Counted from the first letter of the stretch, positions 15,757-24,833 are shown. The stretch is DNA of 64,000 nucleotides from Microbacterium arabinogalactanolyticum (GCF_030268005.1 NZ_BRZC01000004.1:1397976-1461975), one strand, 5' to 3'. The notes: generated by a model from the sequence alone, not told the origin. Program-made: numbers and translations.

Positions 15757-17757
15757 TCAGGCCGTCGCCGGTCGCGCCTGTCCGCCGGCGGGCTTCGGAC
15801 CCGCCGTGCGCGTCGTGGTCGTCGGCGCCGGAGCGTCGGCCGCGATCTGCTCGCGCACGGGCACGGCGATCGGAGGAAGCGTCGACACCGGGCGCTCGGT
15901 GCTGGAGAGCCACTGCGGGCGCTCGGGGAGCTTGCGCACGTCGGTGAAGATCTCGGCGATCCGGTGGTGGTCGAGGGTCTCCTCCTCGAGCAGCGCCAGG
16001 GCGAGGCGGTCCAGGATGTCGCGGTTGTCGCTGAGCACCTGGTAGGCCTCGTTGTGCGCCTGCTCGATGAGCGCGCGGACCTGCTCGTCGACGGTCTCGG
16101 CGATCTTGTCGGAGTAGTCGTGGCCGCGGTTCATGTCGCGCGCCACGAACATCTCTCCGCCCTCGGAGCCGAGCTTGACCGGGCCGACCTCGGTGGTCAT
16201 GCCGTACTCGGTGACCATCTTGCGGGCGATGCCGGTGGCCTTCTCGATGTCGTTGCTGGCGCCGGTGGTCGGATCGTGGAACACGATCTCCTCGGCGACG
16301 CGGCCGCCCATCGCGTAGGTGAGCTGGTCCTGCAGCTCGTTGCGGGTGACGGAGTACTTGTCGTCGAGCGGGAGCACCATCGTGTAACCGAGGGCCTTGC
16401 CGCGGGGCAGGATCGTGATCTTGGTGACCGGATCCGTGTGGTTCATGGCGGCGGCCGCCAGGGCGTGCCCGCCCTCGTGGTATGCGGTGATGAGCTTCTC
16501 GCGGTCCTTCATCACGCGGGTGCGGCGCTGCGGGCCGGCGATCACGCGGTCGATGGCCTCGTCGAGGGCGCGATTGTCGATCAGCTGCGCGTTCGAGCGC
16601 GCGGTCAGCAGCGCGGCCTCGTTGAGGACGTTCGCGAGATCGGCGCCGGTGAAACCGGGCGTCTTGCGCGCGACGACCTCGAGCTCCACCGACTTCGACA
16701 GCGGCTTGCCCTTGGCGTGCACCTCGAGGATCTTCTGGCGCCCCTTCAGGTCGGGGGCGTCCACGCCGATCTGGCGGTCGAAGCGACCCGGGCGCAGAAG
16801 CGCCGGGTCGAGGATGTCGGGGCGGTTGGTGGCCGCGATGACGATCACGTTCGCGTTCGGGTCGAAGCCGTCCATCTCGACGAGCATCTGGTTCAGCGTC
16901 TGCTCGCGCTCGTCGTTGCCGCCGCCGAGGCCGGCGCCGCGGTGACGGCCGACGGCGTCGATCTCATCGATGAAGATGATCGCCGGGGCGTTCTCCTTGG
17001 CCTGGTTGAACAGGTCGCGCACGCGGGATGCACCCACACCGACGAACATCTCGACGAAGTCGGAACCGGAGATCGAGTAGAACGGTGCGCCCGCCTCACC
17101 GGCGACGGCGCGGGCGAGCAGGGTCTTTCCGGTTCCGGGAGGGCCGTACAGCAGCACGCCCTTCGGGATGCGGGCGCCGATCGCCTGGAACTTGGCGGGG
17201 TCCTGCAGGAACTCCTTGATCTCGTGGAGCTCCTCGATGGCCTCGTCGGCGCCGGCGACGTCGGCGAAGGTGACCGTCGGGGTCTCCTTGCTGACGAGCT
17301 TGGCCTTGGACTTGCCGAACTGCATGACCTTGCTGCCGCCGCCCTGCATGGACGACAGCAGCCACCAGAACAGCAGGCCCAGCAGCACGAGGGGAAGCAG
17401 AAGCGAGAGGAAGCCGTCGAACCAGGTGGCGCGCGGGACGACGTCGACCACGTCGGCGGCCTTGATGTCGGCACCGTCGATGGCCTCGACGACCTGGTCG
17501 GCGCGGGCCTCCACGTAGTAGAACTGCACGTTCTCGGAGCCCTGGAAGGGCTTGGACAGCGTGAGGTCCACCCGCTGGTCGCCGTCGGTGTTGACCGCCT
17601 TCGTGACCGTCTTGCCGCCGAGCAGATCGAGGCCCTGCGTGACCGTGATCTGCGTGGGAGCCGACAGGTTCGAGATCAGCAGGAAACCGGCGAAGAGCAG
17701 CGCGCCGATCAGCACGATGTAGATCAGCGGGTTGCGGGAGACCTTCTTGACATCCAT
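15757..17757 (-). CDS. ftsH: ATP-dependent zinc metalloprotease FtsH
   Basis: 666 residues, membrane-anchored AAA+ protease that degrades misfolded membrane proteins and regulators. Two N-terminal helices ([20 protein letters not shown] and [19 protein letters not shown]) flank an extracytoplasmic domain. The AAA module has Walker A GPPGTGKT, Walker [12 protein letters not shown] and the second-region-of-homology arginines. The zinc site is HEGGH near residue 425. The C-terminal tail is proline- and threonine-rich. It leads the fol operon; a TACGCT -10-like box lies 9 bases before the start. Confidence 0.97.
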   Translation of the reverse strand: MDVKKVSRNPLIYIVLIGALLFAGFLLISNLSAPTQITVTQGLDLLGGKTVTKAVNTDGDQRVDLTLSKPFQGSENVQFYYVEARADQVVEAIDGADIKAADVVDVVPRATWFDGFLSLLLPLVLLGLLFWWLLSSMQGGGSKVMQFGKSKAKLVSKETPTVTFADVAGADEAIEELHEIKEFLQDPAKFQAIGARIPKGVLLYGPPGTGKTLLARAVAGEAGAPFYSISGSDFVEMFVGVGASRVRDLFNQAKENAPAIIFIDEIDAVGRHRGAGLGGGNDEREQTLNQMLVEMDGFDPNANVIVIAATNRPDILDPALLRPGRFDRQIGVDAPDLKGRQKILEVHAKGKPLSKSVELEVVARKTPGFTGADLANVLNEAALLTARSNAQLIDNRALDEAIDRVIAGPQRRTRVMKDREKLITAYHEGGHALAAAAMNHTDPVTKITILPRGKALGYTMVLPLDDKYSVTRNELQDQLTYAMGGRVAEEIVFHDPTTGASNDIEKATGIARKMVTEYGMTTEVGPVKLGSEGGEMFVARDMNRGHDYSDKIAETVDEQVRALIEQAHNEAYQVLSDNRDILDRLALALLEEETLDHHRIAEIFTDVRKLPERPQWLSSTERPVSTLPPIAVPVREQIAADAPAPTTTTRTAGPKPAGGQARPATA

Positions 17758-17844
17758 GATCCGTTCAGCGTACCGCCCGGCGCTTAGCGCACTGCTGTGC
17801 GTTCACCATCGGCGTACCGTGAATCGGCCATGCGACGTCTGCAG

Positions 17845-17871
17845 GCGCCGGGATGCGGCTTCCGCCGGCGC
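17845..17871 (-). terminator. Hairpin after hpt
   Basis: GCGCCGG (17845-17851) and CCGGCGC (17865-17871) form a 7-bp stem just past the hpt stop on the minus strand. No T tract follows. Confidence 0.45.
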
Positions 17872-17872
17872 G

Positions 17873-18424
17873 TCAGCTGTAGACGTGCGGTGCCAGCACG
17901 GCCACGTCGCGCAGGTTGCGGTAGCGCTCCGCGTAGTCGAGTCCGTAGCCCACGACGAACTCGGTGGGGATGTCGAAGCCGACGTACTTGCAGTCGATCT
18001 CCACCTTGGCCGCCTCCGGCTTGCGCAGCAGTGCGAGCACCTCGATGGACTCCGCCCCACGGGACGCGAAGTTCTCCAGCAGCCAGCTCAGGGTCAGGCC
18101 GGAGTCGATGATGTCCTCGACGATCAGCACGTGCTTGCCGTGCAGGTCGGTGTCCAGGTCCTTGCGGATCTGCACGACGCCGCTGGACTTGGTGCTCGCG
18201 CCGTAGCTCGACACGGCCATCCAGTCCATCGGGGCGTGGAAGGGCAGCGCGCGGACGAAGTCGGCCATCACCATCACGGCGCCCTTGAGCACGCCCACGA
18301 GCAGGATGTCCTTGCCCTCGTAGTCGACGGCCACACGGGTGGCGAGCTCGTCGAGCTTCGCGTGGATCTGCTCCTCGGTGACGAGGATCTGGGCGAGGTC
18401 TTCAGAGATGTCCGCAGCGCGCAT
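17873..18424 (-). CDS. hpt: Hypoxanthine phosphoribosyltransferase
   Basis: 183 residues. It salvages hypoxanthine and guanine using PRPP. The PRPP loop VLIVEDIIDSGLTLSWL carries the acidic pair, and flexible-loop and base-binding segments (SSYGASTKSSG, YVGFDIPTEFVVGYGLDY) are complete. A consensus TAAAAT -10 box (18431-18436) sits 6 bases ahead of ATG 18424 with no ribosome-binding site, so the message is probably leaderless. The actinobacterial order tilS-hpt-ftsH is kept, though a divergent DUF937 gene lies between tilS and hpt. Confidence 0.96.
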   Translation of the reverse strand: MRAADISEDLAQILVTEEQIHAKLDELATRVAVDYEGKDILLVGVLKGAVMVMADFVRALPFHAPMDWMAVSSYGASTKSSGVVQIRKDLDTDLHGKHVLIVEDIIDSGLTLSWLLENFASRGAESIEVLALLRKPEAAKVEIDCKYVGFDIPTEFVVGYGLDYAERYRNLRDVAVLAPHVYS

Positions 18425-18513
18425 GGATCGATTTTAGGTCGTGTGTCCTGTGGACCAGGCATCCGCACTACTGTGAGCGGTGGAGCGGGCATGCGCCCGC
18501 GGGGAAGGAAGAC

Positions 18514-19119
18514 ATGGACCTCGACGAGATCCTCAAGCAGGTGCCGATCGATGACATCGCGGAGAAGTTCGGGGTAAGCCCGGATGTCGCCCGTCAGGCC
18601 GTTCAGGAGGGCAGCGCCGCCATCGTCGGCGGACTGGCCAAGAACGCCGCGACGCCGGCGGGCTCCTCCGCCATCGAGGACGCGCTGAACCGCCACGGCG
18701 GCTTCTCGGGCGCCTCGAAGGTCGACGACGTGGATCAGGCCGACGGCGGTAAGATCCTCGGTCACGTCTTCGGCGACAAGCAGCATGAGGTCACCGAGAG
18801 CCTGACGAAGTCGGAGAAGACCGCGGGCGGCATCGACTTCGGCAAGCTCCTGCCGATCCTCGCTCCGATCATCATGGGCCTGATCGCGAATGCCAAGGGC
18901 GGTTCCGGCGCGTCCGGGAGCAACGGCGGCGGCGGGCTCGGGAACATCCTGGGCGGGCTGCTCGGGGGCGGCCAGCAGGGTCAGGCATCCGGCGGTGGCG
19001 GACTGGGCGACATCCTCGGCGGCCTCGGCGGTCTGCTCGGCGGCGGCTCCTCCAGCGGCGCACAGGGCGGCGGCAACGTGATCGGCGACATCCTCGGCGG
19101 CCTGTTCGGCAAGAAGTAG
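18514..19119 (+). CDS. DUF937 domain protein
   Basis: 201 residues behind the ribosome-binding site GGGGAAGGA. The N-terminal ~120 residues are helical and match DUF937 (IPIDDIAEKFGVSPDVARQAVQ-like region, then ILGHVFGDKQHEV). One hydrophobic segment (LLPILAPIIMGLIANA) follows. The last ~75 residues are a low-complexity Gly-rich tail with repeats of GGLLGGG and DILGGL. Some DUF937 relatives (YidB) are of unknown function. It is transcribed opposite to its neighbours. Confidence 0.8.
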   Translation: MDLDEILKQVPIDDIAEKFGVSPDVARQAVQEGSAAIVGGLAKNAATPAGSSAIEDALNRHGGFSGASKVDDVDQADGGKILGHVFGDKQHEVTESLTKSEKTAGGIDFGKLLPILAPIIMGLIANAKGGSGASGSNGGGGLGNILGGLLGGGQQGQASGGGGLGDILGGLGGLLGGGSSSGAQGGGNVIGDILGGLFGKK

Positions 19120-19124
19120 CCCGC

Positions 19125-19173
19125 ACTTCGACGAGCTCAGCGGCCCATCTTCACCGGGTCCCTGAGCTCGTCG
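19125..19173. terminator. Dyad built from two copies of the dispersed repeat
   Basis: CGACGAGCTCAG (19129-19140) and CTGAGCTCGTCG (19162-19173) form a perfect 12-bp inverted repeat with a 21-base loop. It lies between the convergent DUF937 and tilS genes. The left arm is a variant of the 17-base dispersed word (19125-19141). It could end both transcripts. Confidence 0.6.
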
Positions 19174-19200
19174 GAGGGTCGTGCTCGGATGCCGAGTGCC

Positions 19201-20190
19201 TCAGCGCGCCGCGAAGACGATTCGTCCTCCGGCCCGCTTCGCCGTGCATCCGGGCAGGTCGATCGGCCCTTGGCCCGACCAGTCGGTCACGAGCCGGGCG
19301 ACCTCGAGCGTCTGAACCCGAGTCAGCCCGACGCCGAACTCGCTGTCGACGACGAGCCGGATGATGCGGTTGCGCAGCGCCGCGGGGTTCGCGGCGAGAG
19401 CCGCGACGCTCACCGAGATACCCGCCTCGGCGTGCTCGACGATGTCCTCGATGGTCTCGTGGATCATCTCGTCGAAGGCTTCGGCGTCCTCACGCAGCTG
19501 CTCGGCCGTGCGGGCCAGCGCCTCGGCGATCCCGGGGCCGAGCTCAGCCTCCAGCACGGGCAACACACGTTCGCGCGCGCGGACGCGGGCGAAGCGCGGC
19601 TCGGTGTTCTGCGGGTCGTCCCACGGTGCGAGGGCGGATGCCGTGCAGAACGCGCGTGTCGTCGCACGGCGCACGCCGAGGAGGGGCCGCGCCCACCGCG
19701 TCCCCTCGGCGTCCTCCCGCAGCGGTGCCATGCCCTGCAGGCTGGCCGCCCCGGAACCGCGGGCGAGTCCCAGCAGCACGGTCTCGGCCTGGTCGTCGAG
19801 GGTGTGTCCGAGCAGCACGACAGATGCGCCGAGGGCCGCAGAGCACTGCCGCAGCGCGTCGTAGCGGGCGGCGCGTGCGGCAGCCTCGAGGCCGTCCGGA
19901 TGCTGCTGATCCACGTGCACGGTCAGGACCCGGGCATCCGATCCGAGTTCCCGCGCCTGGTCGGCCGCACGCTGGGCGACAGCATCCGATCCGGGCTGCA
20001 GACCGTGATCGACGATCGCGGCCGTGACCGGGAGGCCGAGCGCCCGCGCCTCGAAGACGGTGGCCGCCGTGAGCGCGAGCGAGTCGGCGCCGCCGGAGAG
20101 CGCGACGACCACCGGACCCGCCTCCAGGGCGGTGAGGGTCGCGCGCACGGCGCGGCGGACTTCGGCGATGGCGGGATCGAGCGATGGCAT
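19201..20190 (-). CDS. tilS: tRNA(Ile)-lysidine synthetase
   Basis: 329 residues. It modifies the wobble C of the minor tRNA-Ile to lysidine so that AUA is read. The PP-loop ATP site VVALSGGADSLAL lies at ~27-39, with further N-type ATPase motifs (VDHGLQPGSD, LLGHTLDDQAET). The protein is shorter than the E. coli enzyme, as usual in actinobacteria. A TAGCGT box (20197-20202) ends 6 bases before ATG 20190; GGAGGA abuts the ATG too closely for normal initiation, so a leaderless start is likely. Confidence 0.94.
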   Translation of the reverse strand: MPSLDPAIAEVRRAVRATLTALEAGPVVVALSGGADSLALTAATVFEARALGLPVTAAIVDHGLQPGSDAVAQRAADQARELGSDARVLTVHVDQQHPDGLEAAARAARYDALRQCSAALGASVVLLGHTLDDQAETVLLGLARGSGAASLQGMAPLREDAEGTRWARPLLGVRRATTRAFCTASALAPWDDPQNTEPRFARVRARERVLPVLEAELGPGIAEALARTAEQLREDAEAFDEMIHETIEDIVEHAEAGISVSVAALAANPAALRNRIIRLVVDSEFGVGLTRVQTLEVARLVTDWSGQGPIDLPGCTAKRAGGRIVFAAR

Positions 20191-20456
20191 TCCTCCACGC
20201 TACGGTGCCCGGCATCCGGAGCGCATTCCCCGCCGCGCACCAGACGCGGAAAAGCGCGCTTGCCGCGGATGCGATCGTGGGTTCCGGCCCGCGACAGGCG
20301 CACAAGTCCGCGCGAAGAGCTGGTCTGTCGAAGGTCCGACCCCGGAAAGTTCCGCACGGCTCGCGAGTATCCTTGTGCGGGGCGGCCGCTGGGCTCCCCG
20401 CGAACTTCCGCCGCCGGCATCCGCTCGATCCCGGCATCCGAACCAAGGAGAAGCAC

Positions 20457-20948
20457 ATGGGCGCACACGACGCCGTCATCGAGATCCCGCGCGGCAGCCG
20501 CGTGAAGTACGAGGTCGACCACGAGACGGGTCGCGTGCACCTCGACCGCGTGCTGTACACGACGTTCGGGTACCCGGCCGACTACGGCTACTTCGACAAC
20601 ACCCTCGGCGAGGACGGCGACCCGCTGGACGTGCTCGTGCTGCTCGACCACGCCATCTACCCCGGCGTCGTCGTGAACGTGCGCCCCGTCGCCGTGCTGA
20701 AGATGAGCGACGAGGCCGGTGGCGACGACAAGCTCGTGGCCGTGCTGTCGAAGGACCCGCGCTGGTCGCACATCCAGGACGTCGACGACCTGGCGGAGTA
20801 CACCAAGAAGGAGATCGCGCACTTCTTCGAGCACTACAAGGACCTCGAGCCCAACAAGTGGGTCAAGGTCGACGAGTGGGGCAACGCCGCTGAGGCGCAG
20901 CGCATCCTCGACGAGGCGATCGCGCGCTTCGGTGCCGAGGGCCACTGA
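20457..20948 (+). CDS. ppa: Inorganic pyrophosphatase
   Basis: 163 residues from ATG 20457 with AAGGAG upstream; an in-frame upstream ATG would add 91 residues of non-family sequence and is rejected. It hydrolyses pyrophosphate in the cytoplasm. Family I features are present: EIPRGSRVKYEVD, the YGYF segment, and the signature DGDPLDVLV carrying the metal-binding aspartates. The C-terminus (EPNKWVKVDEWG) is typical of actinobacterial enzymes. Confidence 0.96.
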   Translation: MGAHDAVIEIPRGSRVKYEVDHETGRVHLDRVLYTTFGYPADYGYFDNTLGEDGDPLDVLVLLDHAIYPGVVVNVRPVAVLKMSDEAGGDDKLVAVLSKDPRWSHIQDVDDLAEYTKKEIAHFFEHYKDLEPNKWVKVDEWGNAAEAQRILDEAIARFGAEGH

Positions 20949-20965
20949 CCTTCATCCGATGGGAC

Positions 20966-20982
20966 GCTGAGCCTGTCGAAGC
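20966..20982 (-). repeat. Dispersed CTTCGACAGGCTCAGC repeat
   Basis: 17 bases identical to those at 12938-12954, lying immediately before the ppa terminator hairpin. Confidence 0.7.
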
Positions 20983-21017
20983 GACGAGACCCCCGGTTCG
21001 CACCGGGGGTCTCGTCG
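20982..21017. terminator. Bidirectional terminator between ppa and the M23 gene
   Basis: A perfect 15-bp stem, CGACGAGACCCCCGG (20982-20996) with CCGGGGGTCTCGTCG (21003-21017), and a 6-base loop TTCGCA. The flanking genes converge on it. Confidence 0.85.
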
Positions 21018-21039
21018 TATCAGCGGGTCGAGCGGATGC

Positions 21040-22419
21040 TCAGAGAGCGCCGCGTGCGGTCATGAACGGGTACGGATCGACCCGCGATCCGTTGACGTAC
21101 ACCTCGAAGTGCAGGTGGCATCCGAACGAGTTGCCCGTGTTGCCCGCGTAGCCGATGACCTGGCCGGCGTTGACGTACTGGCCGCGACGGACGGCGAACT
21201 GCGACTGGTGCCCGTAGCCGGTGCCGACGCCGCCGCCGTGGTTGATGCGGGTGTAGTTGCCGTAGCCGCCGTTGTAGCCGGCGAAGTCGACCGTGCCGGA
21301 GTGCGCGGCGTAGATCGGGGCACCGCAGCCGTTGGCGATGTCGATACCGCCGTGCTCGCGGGAGGAGCAGTAGCCGCTGGTGCACTGGACGTTGCGGCGG
21401 CCGTAGTAGGAGGTGATGCGGCCGCCGGACGGGCGACGCCAGGCGCCGGAGCCCGAGCCGCCGGTTCCCCCACCACCGCCTCCGCCTCCGCCTCCACCGT
21501 TGTTGTGGTTCTTCGCGGCCTCCTCGGCGGCCTTGCGCCGAGCCTCGGCCTCAGCGGCCTCGCGGGCCTTGCGAACGGCCTCGCCCTTCTGATAGCCGGC
21601 GACCGTCGCAGTGGTGGTGTCCTTGAGCGCGGCGAGCTGGGCCTGCAGGGTCTGCAGGTTGTTCTGCTTCTCGTCCAGGGCGGCCTGGGCGGCGTCGGAT
21701 GCCGCCTGCGCCTTGACCATCTTGTCCTGGGCGACCTTCTGCAGTCGGTCGCGCTCGTCGCGTGCGCTCTTGGCCTGGTCACTCAGGTGCTGGGCGGAGT
21801 CGCGCGCGGCAGCGGCCGTGTCGGCGACGGTGCGGTTGTACTCCAGCAGCTTGTCCATGCTGCCCAGCCGCGAGAGCAGGTCGTCGGCGCCGTTGGAGGA
21901 CTTGGAGAGGAACAGCTCGAGGGCGGCCTGGTCGCCACCGGTGCGATAGAGCTGCGTCGCCACCTGAGCGGCCTTGCGCGAGCTCTCGTCGGCGATCTTC
22001 GCCTGCTCGTCGGCCTGCGACTGCAGCGAGTCGGCACGGTCGGCCGCTTCGAAGTAAGCCTGCTGGGCCGCGTAGTACTCGTCACCGGCGACCCGAGCGG
22101 CCTGCTCTGCAGCGGCGGCCTGCTGGGTGAGAGTCTGGATCAGGCCCTCGATGCGGGTGACCTCGGCGCCCTTGGCGGCCTCGTTCGCTTTGGCGCGCTG
22201 CACGTCATCCCAGCTGGGATATCCGGGCTCCGCGTGCGCGGCGTTCGTCCCGGCGGTGACGCCGAAAGCGGTGAGAGCGATGGCGCTGAGTGCGCCGACA
22301 GTGATGGCGCCACGACGGGTCACCTGCGCGGAGGGCCAGAAGGCGCGCCGCTCGGCGGGCGTGGGAGCACACCCGCATTCCTCGGATGCGGCAGCATCCG
22401 CCTTGACCTGCTCGTTCAC
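21040..22419 (-). CDS. Secreted M23 (LytM) peptidoglycan endopeptidase with coiled coil
   Basis: 459 residues from GTG 22419. A ~35-residue N-terminal region precedes TRRGAITVGALSAIALTAFG and an AHA cleavage site; the twin Arg suggests possible Tat export. Residues ~70-300 form an Ala/Glu/Lys-rich coiled coil, as in EnvC and RipA-type hydrolases activated by FtsEX. A Gly-rich linker with 11 consecutive Gly leads to the C-terminal M23 domain, with zinc ligands in REHGGIDIANG (His, Asp) and CHLHFEV. It probably cleaves wall cross-links at division. Its GTG overlaps the stop of a short upstream frame. Confidence 0.92.
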   Translation of the reverse strand: MNEQVKADAAASEECGCAPTPAERRAFWPSAQVTRRGAITVGALSAIALTAFGVTAGTNAAHAEPGYPSWDDVQRAKANEAAKGAEVTRIEGLIQTLTQQAAAAEQAARVAGDEYYAAQQAYFEAADRADSLQSQADEQAKIADESSRKAAQVATQLYRTGGDQAALELFLSKSSNGADDLLSRLGSMDKLLEYNRTVADTAAAARDSAQHLSDQAKSARDERDRLQKVAQDKMVKAQAASDAAQAALDEKQNNLQTLQAQLAALKDTTTATVAGYQKGEAVRKAREAAEAEARRKAAEEAAKNHNNGGGGGGGGGGGTGGSGSGAWRRPSGGRITSYYGRRNVQCTSGYCSSREHGGIDIANGCGAPIYAAHSGTVDFAGYNGGYGNYTRINHGGGVGTGYGHQSQFAVRRGQYVNAGQVIGYAGNTGNSFGCHLHFEVYVNGSRVDPYPFMTARGAL

Positions 22420-22550
22420 GCGGCCCCTTCCGCCGGTTTCACAAGTGCCACAGTAACAACATTCGTCACATCTGCAACAGAAGAGGGTGCGACGGATATG
22501 GCTTCGGGACCGGCGATCCGGACTCCTGCGGGCACAGGAGACACTCCCAT
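22416..22550 (-). CDS. Candidate upstream small ORF overlapping the M23 start
   Basis: 44 codons from ATG 22550, preceded by GGGAGGACG. The stop forms a GTGA overlap with the M23 GTG start. The peptide (ending VTVALVKPAEGAA) resembles nothing I know, and third positions are not strongly G+C, so it may be a non-coding leader. Its ribosome-binding site and overlap suggest translational coupling if it is used. Confidence 0.35.
   Translation of the reverse strand: MGVSPVPAGVRIAGPEAISVAPSSVADVTNVVTVALVKPAEGAA
22453..22470. promoter_or_regulatory. GTnAC direct repeat upstream of M23 gene
   Basis: GTAACA (22453-22458) and GTCACA (22465-22470) repeat with a 12-base period in an AT-richer stretch ahead of the wall hydrolase. 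MtrA, the actinobacterial regulator of wall peptidases, binds GTnAC direct repeats of about one helical turn. The link is inferred and the spacing is one base longer than the usual pattern. Confidence 0.35.
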
Positions 22551-22661
22551 CGTCCTCCCGAAACGCCCGGGATGGAAGAAGACGCGCCCTCGATTTCGTT
22601 TTTGACCGAAGCTTCGCTTATGCTTGAGCGTCGGCAAGGGAAACCCCCAGGGTTCACCTGC

Positions 22662-22734
22662 GGCCCCATCGTTTAGCGGCCTAGGACGCCGCCCTTTCAC
22701 GGCGGTAGCACGGGTTCGAATCCCGTTGGGGTCA
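22662..22734 (+). tRNA. tRNA-Glu (anticodon TTC)
   Basis: 73-base cloverleaf. Acceptor GGCCCCA pairs with TGGGGTC, the anticodon stem is CCGCC/GGCGG, and the anticodon TTC is at 22696-22698. The T loop is GTTCGAATC. CCA is not encoded. First of three clustered tRNAs. Confidence 0.97.
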
Positions 22735-22760
22735 CTCTTCCGATACAATTGAAAAGTTAT

Positions 22761-22834
22761 GGCCCTGTAGCGCAGTTGGTTAGCGTGCCGCCCTGTCACG
22801 GCGGAGGTCGCGGGTTCAAGTCCCGTCAGGGTCG
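22761..22834 (+). tRNA. tRNA-Asp (anticodon GTC)
   Basis: 74-base cloverleaf with acceptor GGCCCTG/CAGGGTC, anticodon stem CCGCC/GGCGG around loop CTGTCAC, and T loop GTTCAAGTC. CCA is not encoded. It lies 26 bases after tRNA-Glu. Confidence 0.97.
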
Positions 22835-22902
22835 CTCCTAGCGTTGAGCCTTCTTTCGAGGAGGCTCTTCGTCTAAGAAGCGGCAGACAAGATGTGCCGC
22901 TC

Positions 22903-22975
22903 GGCTCTGTAGCTCAGTTGGTAGAGCGTTCGACTGAAAATCGAAAGGTCACCGGATCGATGCCGGTCGGAGCCA
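22903..22975 (+). tRNA. tRNA-Phe (anticodon GAA)
   Basis: 73 bases with acceptor GGCTCTG/CGGAGCC, D arm GCTCAGTTGGTAGAGC, anticodon stem TTCGA/TCGAA and anticodon GAA at 22936-22938. Two hairpins follow. Confidence 0.97.
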
Positions 22976-22978
22976 CAA

Positions 22979-23040
22979 GGCTGATCATTACAATCAGCCC
23001 AGAAACCCTCGCGTAGCTTCTACATCGCGAGGGTTTTGCT
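22979..23040 (+). terminator. Double-hairpin terminator of the tRNA cluster
   Basis: A first stem pairs GGCTGAT (22979-22985) with ATCAGCC (22993-22999). A second pairs AAACCCTCGCG (23003-23013) with CGCGAGGGTTT (23026-23036) and runs into TTGCTTTG, a good intrinsic terminator. Confidence 0.85.
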
Positions 23041-23091
23041 TTGCCCTGGCCCATTCAGCGTCGGCACCACCCATCCGCCACAATCGACATC

Positions 23092-23799
23092 ATGTTCGTC
23101 TTCATCGGCGCCCTGCTGCTCAACATCTACGCGATCGGGCTCATCGTGTTCCGCGCGCTGGTGTACCGTACGCGGCTGTACCGGCCGATGCTCTGGAACA
23201 TCTGGCTGTCCGTGGTGCCGATCATCGTGCTGCTCGTCGGCGGCATCGGAGGCGTGCTCCTGCTCGGCATCCTGCGTCCGGCCGGCTACATCGCCCTGAT
23301 CCTGACCGGGATCATCTGGCTGCTCCTGCTGCCCAACGCGAGCTACCTCATCACTGAACTGAACCAGTCGCACCGTCGCGAGGACGAGGACGTACCGCTC
23401 TGGTACGACATCATCCTGGTGATCACCCTCGCCATGTCGGGCGTTCTCAACACCGTGCTCAACGTGTTCCTCGCCCACTACATCTTCACCCTCACCGTGT
23501 ACGGCGACTACGCCACGGCCTTCCTCGCGCCCGCGCCGCTCATCGCCGTCGCGGTCATCCTCGTGATGCTCGGACTGGGCATGTACCTGGGCCGCTACCC
23601 GCGGTTCAACAGCTGGGACGTGCGCCACCCCGCCCAGTTCATGCGCAAACTGCGCGCGCACTTCGGCGAGCGCGGCAATCTCGCCGCCTGCATCGGATTC
23701 AGCCTGACCTACGCGGTCTTCCTCGCCCTGATGTACCTCGTGACGGCGGGACCCATGATCGAGGGGCTCATCTCCCTTGAACGACTGCGCGGGATGTGA
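23092..23799 (+). CDS. DUF1361 multi-pass membrane protein
   Basis: 235 residues from ATG 23092. About seven membrane helices are visible, and the family motif LLLPNASYLITELNQS lies after the third. Function unknown. There is no ribosome-binding site; CACAAT at 23079-23084 is a -10-like box whose expected start point falls on or next to the ATG, so the transcript may be leaderless. A TTG at 23041 could extend the frame but sits in the tRNA terminator. Confidence 0.8.
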   Translation: MFVFIGALLLNIYAIGLIVFRALVYRTRLYRPMLWNIWLSVVPIIVLLVGGIGGVLLLGILRPAGYIALILTGIIWLLLLPNASYLITELNQSHRREDEDVPLWYDIILVITLAMSGVLNTVLNVFLAHYIFTLTVYGDYATAFLAPAPLIAVAVILVMLGLGMYLGRYPRFNSWDVRHPAQFMRKLRAHFGERGNLAACIGFSLTYAVFLALMYLVTAGPMIEGLISLERLRGM

Positions 23800-23854
23800 T
23801 CGCCGTCCGCGCCGGCATCGAACCCGGTGAGCAGGTCGGCTAGGCGCAGGATGC

Positions 23855-24193
23855 CTAGGCGAGCGCGTCCACGGTCTCCCGCAGGGTCGACCCCGTCGAC
23901 GCAGGTTCCGGCGTGAGATACAGCCCGCCCGGCGAATTCGCGGTGAACGCGAGGGCATCCACCCATGCGCGGTTCACGCTCGGCTGACGGCTGCCGTAGT
24001 ACTTGAACACGAGGGCGCTGTTCGCATGCATCCAGACCGTGGTCCGGCCGCCGCCGACACTGACGTCCTCGCGCCAGGAGAAGGGGAACGGCTCGCTGCG
24101 ACGAAGCTTGGCGGTGATCACGAGCTGCATGTGCAGCAGTGCGCGATCCTCGATCTCCACCTTGTGTGCGCTCTCGTAGATGAACTTGCCCAT
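23855..24193 (-). CDS. DUF7882-like small protein of Microbacteriaceae
   Basis: 112 residues starting MGKFIYESAHKVEIEDRALLH at ATG 24193, with AGAGGA 8 bases upstream; a second ATG is immediately ahead at 24196. Proteins with this opening and the segments VWMHANSALVFKYYGSR and AWVDALAFTANSPGGLYL are common in Microbacteriaceae. They are often mislabelled as ATP-dependent DNA ligase, but no ligase motif is present. Function unknown; probably cytoplasmic. Confidence 0.75.
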   Translation of the reverse strand: MGKFIYESAHKVEIEDRALLHMQLVITAKLRRSEPFPFSWREDVSVGGGRTTVWMHANSALVFKYYGSRQPSVNRAWVDALAFTANSPGGLYLTPEPASTGSTLRETVDALA

Positions 24194-24425
24194 CATGCGT
24201 CCTCTGGTCTTCTCCACGGAAACCCGTTGCCAAGAGGTGCGGTTTGAAATCCGACATGTGGGGATGTCCCCACCCTCGCACACTTCGCGCCGGAATGGGT
24301 TCCGATCTCGTGCCGCGAGGACAGACCGTGCGCCCCGGAACGAGACATCCGCCCCGGCATGAGACGGCCTGCGGAAGCGCGGATCTCACACCGGGACGGA
24401 AGTGTCAGCCGCCACCCGGCGGCCC

Positions 24426-24737
24426 TCAGGCCTCCGGACGGTTGGCGCGCAGCACCTCCAGTCGCGCACGGTACTCGGTCTCGTCGACGTCGCCCCTGGC
24501 GAACCGGTCGGCGAGGATCTGCTCGGCGCTGCGGCTCTGCGCGCCGTGCGCCCAGGGCGCACCTCCACCGGGAGCCGCCTGCCAGGGCCCGCCCCAGGAC
24601 CGCCGGCGGCGCACGATGAGGGTGATGAGCAGGGCCACGATGATGAGGAACATCACCGGGCCGATGAAGAAGAACGGCCAGAACGGGGCGACGCCCCATC
24701 CGGCGTGGGCGGCGACGGCCGCGGTTGCTGCGAGCAT
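24426..24737 (-). CDS. SHOCT-domain small membrane protein
   Basis: 103 residues behind GGAAGGAAGGG. One membrane helix (FFFIGPVMFLIIVALLITLIV) is followed by a basic RRRR stretch, a Gly/Pro-rich linker and a C-terminal SHOCT motif (SAEQILADRFARGDVDETEYRARL). Such proteins are small membrane oligomers of unknown role. A palindrome shared with the nearby two-component promoter lies 97 bases upstream, so it may be a target of that system. Confidence 0.85.
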   Translation of the reverse strand: MLAATAAVAAHAGWGVAPFWPFFFIGPVMFLIIVALLITLIVRRRRSWGGPWQAAPGGGAPWAHGAQSRSAEQILADRFARGDVDETEYRARLEVLRANRPEA

Positions 24738-24833
24738 GATGCCCTTCCTTCCATCGGCCGTGTCTCGACCGATGACTCCAGCGTCGTCCGATCGGTCGCC
24801 CAGCGAATCCGCCCCGGGGAGTGACTCCGGATG

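Noticed and set aside
14179-17787. Very long open frame on the plus strand over folB-ftsH
   Set aside because: It is a mirror of G+C-rich codons of real genes on the other strand; the sequence is Arg/Val/Leu-rich with no family. The same applies to frames at 36197-39850 and 40070-42964.
22420-22600. Riboswitch (ydaO type) before the M23 gene
   Set aside because: This class often precedes wall hydrolases, but I cannot find the paired stems. Only a short open frame and GTnAC repeats are seen.
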